Part shown: positions 32,106 to 35,132 of the stretch, piece by piece | Position numbering within the stretch: the first letter of the stretch is position 1 | Layout: each line of letters begins with the position of its first letter | Assembly (NCBI GenBank): GCA_964546505.1 | Contig: CAZJJZ010000014.1 | Span: forward strand, 1 to 35,132 | Source: CAZJJZ01 sp964546505 | GTDB taxonomy: Bacteria > Patescibacteriota > Gracilibacteria > UBA1369 | Reading direction: 5' to 3' | Length of the DNA: 35,132 bases | Position numbers and translations under genes: made by a program | Notes under the pieces: generated by a model | What the model was told of the DNA's origin: nothing | The model's input: only the letters and a program-made list of their open reading frames with translations | Databases searched by the model: none

Positions 32106-32142
32106 TTTATACTGACTCTGAAATAGTTTATTATTATAGTTC

Positions 32143-32913
32143 ATGAAAGAAATCAGTAGCGAACCTAATTACGCGGCCCATTTAGATCAAAGGGTGGCGG
32201 TTTTTATTGACACGCAAAATCTCTATCATTCAGCAAAAGGAAAATACCGTGCTAATGTTAACTATCCGGAATTGATTGCCAATGCCGTGGCTAATCGTCG
32301 TCTAGTGCGTGCTTTTGCTTATGTGATTAAATCTGCAGATGGAGATGAAGAAAAATTCTTTGATGCCTTGGAGCAAATTGGTATTGAGATCAGGGTAAAG
32401 GATTTACAGGTTTTTCATACAGGCGCCAAGAAGGCCGACTGGGATGTGGGGATTGCGGTGGATATGATACGATTAACAGAAAAAGTTGATGTGATTGTTC
32501 TCGCCTCTGGAGATGGAGACTTTTTGGAAGTGATGAGATTTTGTCAGTCCCGGGGTGTGCGAGTTGAAGTGATGGCTTTTGAGGAAACTACCAATGCCAA
32601 GTTGGCTGAAGAGGCGGACTTATTTATTAATTTGAGTGATGACAATTTTCTGTTGAACAGACGTCGATTCAGAGCTCCTAAAGCAGTACGTACTGCTGCG
32701 TCTGATGACTTGAATTTACCTGCCTATCTACGCAAGACCACGTCTGACAAACCTGTTGAGGATGTATTCAGGAAAGCTAGTGGTGGACGCGTAAGCAAGC
32801 CGGCTTCAGGTACTCAGCCACATCACTCTAAGCCAGCACCTCTACCAAAAAGACGTTTTGGCGATGACCAGTATGGAATAGAAAATGCATTTGGCAACAA
32901 GCCAAAGTGGTAA
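32143..32913 (+). CDS. NYN-domain (LabA/DUF88-like) putative RNase
   Basis: NYN domains are PIN-fold metal-dependent nucleases or RNA-binding proteins. Here the acidic residues are in AVFIDTQNLYHS (about residue 22), KKADWDVGIAVDM (about 105) and VLASGDGDFLEVM (about 125), the standard order. From about residue 178 on the tail is basic and Pro/Ser/Lys-rich (RRRFRAPKA, HHSKPAPLPKRRF), which could bind RNA. TATTAT lies five bases ahead of the ATG, so the mRNA may start almost at the start codon. Confidence 0.87.
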   Translation: MKEISSEPNYAAHLDQRVAVFIDTQNLYHSAKGKYRANVNYPELIANAVANRRLVRAFAYVIKSADGDEEKFFDALEQIGIEIRVKDLQVFHTGAKKADWDVGIAVDMIRLTEKVDVIVLASGDGDFLEVMRFCQSRGVRVEVMAFEETTNAKLAEEADLFINLSDDNFLLNRRRFRAPKAVRTAASDDLNLPAYLRKTTSDKPVEDVFRKASGGRVSKPASGTQPHHSKPAPLPKRRFGDDQYGIENAFGNKPKW

Positions 32914-32921
32914 AATTTGGC

Positions 32922-32949
32922 TTGAGAAATTCCGATAAAACAATAGAAT
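32922..32949 (+). promoter_or_regulatory. Possible promoter of the peroxiredoxin gene
   Basis: TTGAGA (32922-32927) and TAGAAT (32944-32949) are 16 bases apart; the start would be near 32956, about 27 bases before the ATG. No ribosome site is visible in the AT-rich leader. Confidence 0.45.
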
Positions 32950-32982
32950 GAAATATTACTTATTTTTTAATATCAAAACTTT

Positions 32983-33504
32983 ATGTACTTACAAGTAGGC
33001 AGAAAAGCACCAGAGTTTACAGTAGAAACATTTTTCAAGGGTCAATTTGGCAAGACCTCTTTGGCAGATCACAAAGGTAAATGGGTGGTTTTGTTTTTTT
33101 ATCCAATGGATTTTACTTTTGTTTGCCCGACTGAAATTCTGGAAATGAGTGAAAAAGCTGGCAAATTCTCTGAGCTCGGAGCTGTGGTTTTGGGAGGTTC
33201 TACCGATAGTGTTTACTCACATCAAGCATGGCAAAAAGAATTGGGTGAACTGAATTATCCTCTATTTTCTGATATGAATAGAGAATTAAGTCGTAGCTAT
33301 GGTGTATTGATTGAAGAAAAAGGTATTGCCTTACGTGGTACTTTTATCATTGATCCTGAAGGAGTTCTCCGATATCACTTGGTTCATGATTTGAATGTTG
33401 GTCGTTCAGCTGAAGAGGCTTTGAGAGTATTGGAGTCACTGCAAACTGGCGAACTTTGTCCAGCAAATTGGAAGAAGGGCCAAAAAACACTCGGTAAAGC
33501 TTAA
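32983..33504 (+). CDS. Two-cysteine peroxiredoxin (AhpC/Prx1 type)
   Basis: Reduces hydrogen peroxide and organic peroxides. The peroxidatic C48 is in PMDFTFVCPTE and the resolving C159 in GELCPANWKKG, so it is a typical 2-Cys enzyme. The 173-aa size is slightly short. The next gene, past a strong terminator, is thioredoxin reductase, a plausible electron donor route; no thioredoxin gene lies in the window. Confidence 0.95.
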   Translation: MYLQVGRKAPEFTVETFFKGQFGKTSLADHKGKWVVLFFYPMDFTFVCPTEILEMSEKAGKFSELGAVVLGGSTDSVYSHQAWQKELGELNYPLFSDMNRELSRSYGVLIEEKGIALRGTFIIDPEGVLRYHLVHDLNVGRSAEEALRVLESLQTGELCPANWKKGQKTLGKA

Positions 33505-33510
33505 ACTAAG

Positions 33511-33536
33511 GCCCGGCAGCTTGCCGGGCTTTTTTT
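33511..33536 (+). terminator. Strong intrinsic terminator after the peroxiredoxin gene
   Basis: GCCCGGCA-GCT-TGCCGGGC followed by seven T residues. It is the most canonical rho-independent terminator in the window and separates the peroxiredoxin and trxB transcripts. Confidence 0.95.
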
Positions 33537-33593
33537 ATTGTATCTTTATCTCAGAAAGCATAAGCTTGGTATCACAAATTTAATGAATTAATT

Positions 33594-34535
33594 ATGAATA
33601 ACTTTGACTTAGTGATTATTGGAGCAGGTTGTTCCGGCGCGAGTGGTGCGATGTATGCTTCTCGTATGAATTTACGAACATTGATGATCGGTGAAATGCC
33701 TGGTGGTTTGATCACCACTACACATTTGGTTGAAAATTGGCCAGGTATCAAGGCCATTTCTGGTCCGGATTTAGCATATGCACTAGTTGATCATGCCGTG
33801 AGCTTTGGTGTGGAAATGAAAAATGAATATGTAAAAGAAATTCAACCAATTGCTTTAACTCAAGCAGAGATAGATGATGGATGGAAGTCTGGTTTTAAAG
33901 TGATTACAGCAAGTGGTGAATACGTTTCCAAAACTGTGCTTGTTGCCACCGGCACCAAGCATCGTCACATGGATGTCCCAGGAGAAGTAGAATTTGCAAA
34001 TAAAGGTGTTTCGTATTGCGCTTTATGTGATGGAGCCTTTTTTAAGGGGAAAACCGTTTGTGTGGTTGGAGGCAGTGATTCAGCAGCCAAAGAAGCATTA
34101 CTCTTAGCGGAACATGCTAGTAAAGTATATGTTTTCGCACGCTCCACTCTCCATCCCGAGCCAATTAATTTGGAAAGAGTCAAAGCTAACATGAAGATTG
34201 AGGTGAGAGAAGGTACTAAAGTAAGAGAAATTAAAGGTGTAAATAAAGTAGAAAAGGTGGTTTTGGAAAGTGGTGAAGAAATTGCCATGGATGCGGTATT
34301 TGTAGCCATTGGTCATATTCCTTTATCTGATCTGGTACTTAGTCTGGGAGTTGATTTAAATGACAAAAAGGAGATCAAAATCAATCGACAAGCAGAAACC
34401 AATGTGCCTGGAATTTTTGCTGCAGGTGATGTTTGTGACACAAAATTCAAGCAAGCCATTACAGGCTCAGCCGAAGCAGTTACTGCCGCCTATTTTGCTT
34501 TTGAATATATACAGGGCAACAAGATTAAAATTTAA
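33594..34535 (+). CDS. trxB: Thioredoxin reductase-like flavoprotein
   Basis: The 313-aa protein has an FAD-binding IIGAGCSGASGAM, redox cysteines C142 and C145 (YCALCDGAFF), a second Rossmann site (VCVVGGSDSAAKEALL) and the closing FAD motif GIFAAGDVCD. These place it in the low-Mr TrxR family. The usual HRR motif that holds the NADPH phosphate is replaced by FARS (about residues 182-185), so the electron donor may be NADH or another. It stands alone after the peroxiredoxin terminator; no Shine-Dalgarno sequence is present. Confidence 0.93.
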   Translation: MNNFDLVIIGAGCSGASGAMYASRMNLRTLMIGEMPGGLITTTHLVENWPGIKAISGPDLAYALVDHAVSFGVEMKNEYVKEIQPIALTQAEIDDGWKSGFKVITASGEYVSKTVLVATGTKHRHMDVPGEVEFANKGVSYCALCDGAFFKGKTVCVVGGSDSAAKEALLLAEHASKVYVFARSTLHPEPINLERVKANMKIEVREGTKVREIKGVNKVEKVVLESGEEIAMDAVFVAIGHIPLSDLVLSLGVDLNDKKEIKINRQAETNVPGIFAAGDVCDTKFKQAITGSAEAVTAAYFAFEYIQGNKIKI

Positions 34536-34555
34536 GTTTTTTCGACAAAGAAAAG

Positions 34556-34592
34556 CCCCGGGAGACGCGATGTGAAATCGCGAAACCCGGGG
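34556..34592 (-). terminator. Stacked hairpin between trxB and the reverse gene
   Basis: An outer stem CCCCGGG/CCCGGGG encloses CGCGAT-GTGAA-ATCGCG. On the minus strand it is followed by CTTTTCTTT, so it can terminate the reverse GC-rich gene; it may also stop trxB. It is one of three hairpins in 34554-34680. Confidence 0.65.
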
Positions 34593-34614
34593 ACGTGGTG
34601 GTCTAGAAAGTGAG

Positions 34615-34640
34615 TAGCACGAGCTTTCGCTCAAGTGCTA
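34615..34640 (-). other. Hairpin in the 3' region of the reverse GC-rich gene
   Basis: TAGCAC-GAGC-TTTC-GCTC-AA-GTGCTA forms a 10-bp stem with a two-base bulge. Confidence 0.55.
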
Positions 34641-34649
34641 GAGGAGATG

Positions 34650-34671
34650 CCCCGCTTCGCCAGAAGCGGGG
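34650..34671 (-). other. GC-rich hairpin just after the reverse gene
   Basis: CCCCGCTTC-GCCA-GAAGCGGGG is a perfect 9-bp stem, nine bases beyond the stop of the 34681 gene. It is the first of three successive hairpins on the minus strand. Confidence 0.65.
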
Positions 34672-34680
34672 TGAGAATGT

Positions 34681-35132
34681 TCAGTGGCGGCGACGACGCG
34701 CGAAGCCGATCAGCACCAGCCCGATCAGCAGCAGGCCGGAGAGATTGTTGCCTCCCTGGCTCATGGAGCAGCTGCCACCTTGGCCACCTTCACTCGGAGG
34801 AGTGATGGTCGTGACGTCTGGCCTTTCGGATACGCTGACGCCCTTCTTCCTGATGTCGATCAGGAAGCCGTAGCCGGCCTTGAGCTGGCTGCCGGTGTAG
34901 CTACCATCCTTGTCCGTGACGGACAGTTCAGGGCAGCTCGCCTCGGCACAAGCCTGACGCAGACGAACCGCGCCACTCTTGACAGAGTACAGGGCGAAAT
35001 CCAGCTTGCCGCTGGTCTTTTCCGGATTGACGTTCTCCGGGAAAGAGACGTCCACCTCAGTCCCCTCGAATCCGAAACTCAGGTCGAACTGCTCCTGCTG
35101 GAGCTTCGCCGGATCAGACGGGTCCTCCTGGT
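34681..35132 (-). CDS. GC-rich gene: exported protein with sorting-type C terminus (partial)
   Basis: The frame is open to the window edge, so the start lies outside; an internal GTG at 35055 should not be taken as the start. At least 149 residues are visible: a beta-rich, acidic part, a Thr/Pro/Gly linker (TITPPSEGGQGG) and a C-terminal tail SGLLLIGLVLIGFARRRRH. That order of Gly/Ser motif, short hydrophobic helix and Arg cluster is the layout of proteins sorted by exosortase- or rhombosortase-like enzymes. Base use is very GC-rich (42 of 60 in 34681-34740). Function unknown. Confidence 0.75.
   Translation of the reverse strand, partial: QEDPSDPAKLQQEQFDLSFGFEGTEVDVSFPENVNPEKTSGKLDFALYSVKSGAVRLRQACAEASCPELSVTDKDGSYTGSQLKAGYGFLIDIRKKGVSVSERPDVTTITPPSEGGQGGSCSMSQGGNNLSGLLLIGLVLIGFARRRRH

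Noticed and set aside
1..35132. CRISPR array or Cas genes
   Set aside because: No regularly spaced short repeats and no Cas-like protein are visible; the repeats found have only two or three copies.

Overview
The window looks like chromosomal DNA from a small-genome bacterium of the Patescibacteria (CPR) type. The clues are AT-rich genes packed on both strands, almost no Shine-Dalgarno sequences before the ordinary genes, two S-layer-homology (SLH) proteins, a compact SUF iron-sulfur operon, many short membrane proteins and lipoproteins of unknown role, and a GIY-YIG mini-nuclease beside a tRNA. TGA is a normal stop (for example the TGATG junction between sufC and sufB), so the TGA=Gly code of Absconditabacteria/Gracilibacteria is not used. 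The exact phylum is not decided here. Several runs of N are scaffold gaps, and some cut genes.

Layout. 1-168: a 55-base direct repeat around the 3' end of a Trp-like tRNA. 168-6781: an unknown protein, U32-family protein plus ferredoxin, AEC transporter, bacterial PH-domain protein, inorganic pyrophosphatase, HD-domain protein and a lipoprotein. 6805-8100: a CAU tRNA followed by an apparent small insertion, in which two 84-base hairpin-bearing repeats flank a GIY-YIG nuclease, a GNAT acetyltransferase frame with no start codon, and the headless 3' end of a reverse-strand gene. 8102-14194: a conserved membrane protein, a GC-richer coiled-coil gene, a DUF6671-like zinc-ribbon protein, a second HD protein, malic enzyme, tRNA-Leu(CAG), tRNA-Pro(GGG), a small GC-rich gene, a cupin and a YjjX-like NTPase. 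14267-22040: an SLH/beta-helix surface protein, a lipoprotein, a GC-rich Arg/Tyr/Pro-rich lipoprotein, two unknown genes, a second SLH protein, DoxX and oligoendopeptidase F. 22134-27353: topoisomerase I, a GC-rich membrane-anchored protein, a nitroreductase and a cell-wall hydrolase-like protein. 27416-32105: sufC-sufB-sufD-sufS-sufU-sufT, tightly coupled, with sufB frameshifted as assembled. 32143-34535: NYN-domain protein, 2-Cys peroxiredoxin and thioredoxin reductase. 34554-35132: another GC-rich gene with a C-terminal sorting-type tail, running off the window.

Two themes stand out. First, the tRNA-adjacent GIY-YIG unit has matching repeats at both ends, the same tail beside a second tRNA, and substitutions that keep the hairpin fold; it is the best candidate for an undescribed small mobile element. 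Second, five GC-richer single-gene islands (about 8.7, 12.8, 16.8, 24.7 and 34.6 kb) carry their own hairpin terminators. Where an upstream region is visible they also have a strong AGGAG site (three) or a consensus promoter (one), unlike the AT-rich background. Functionally, the ordinary genes combine Fe-S assembly (SUF) with likely Fe-S users (ferredoxin, U32 protein), peroxide defence (Prx, TrxR), a cell-surface set (SLH proteins, lipoproteins, wall hydrolase) and housekeeping (TopA, Ppa, malic enzyme, PepF).
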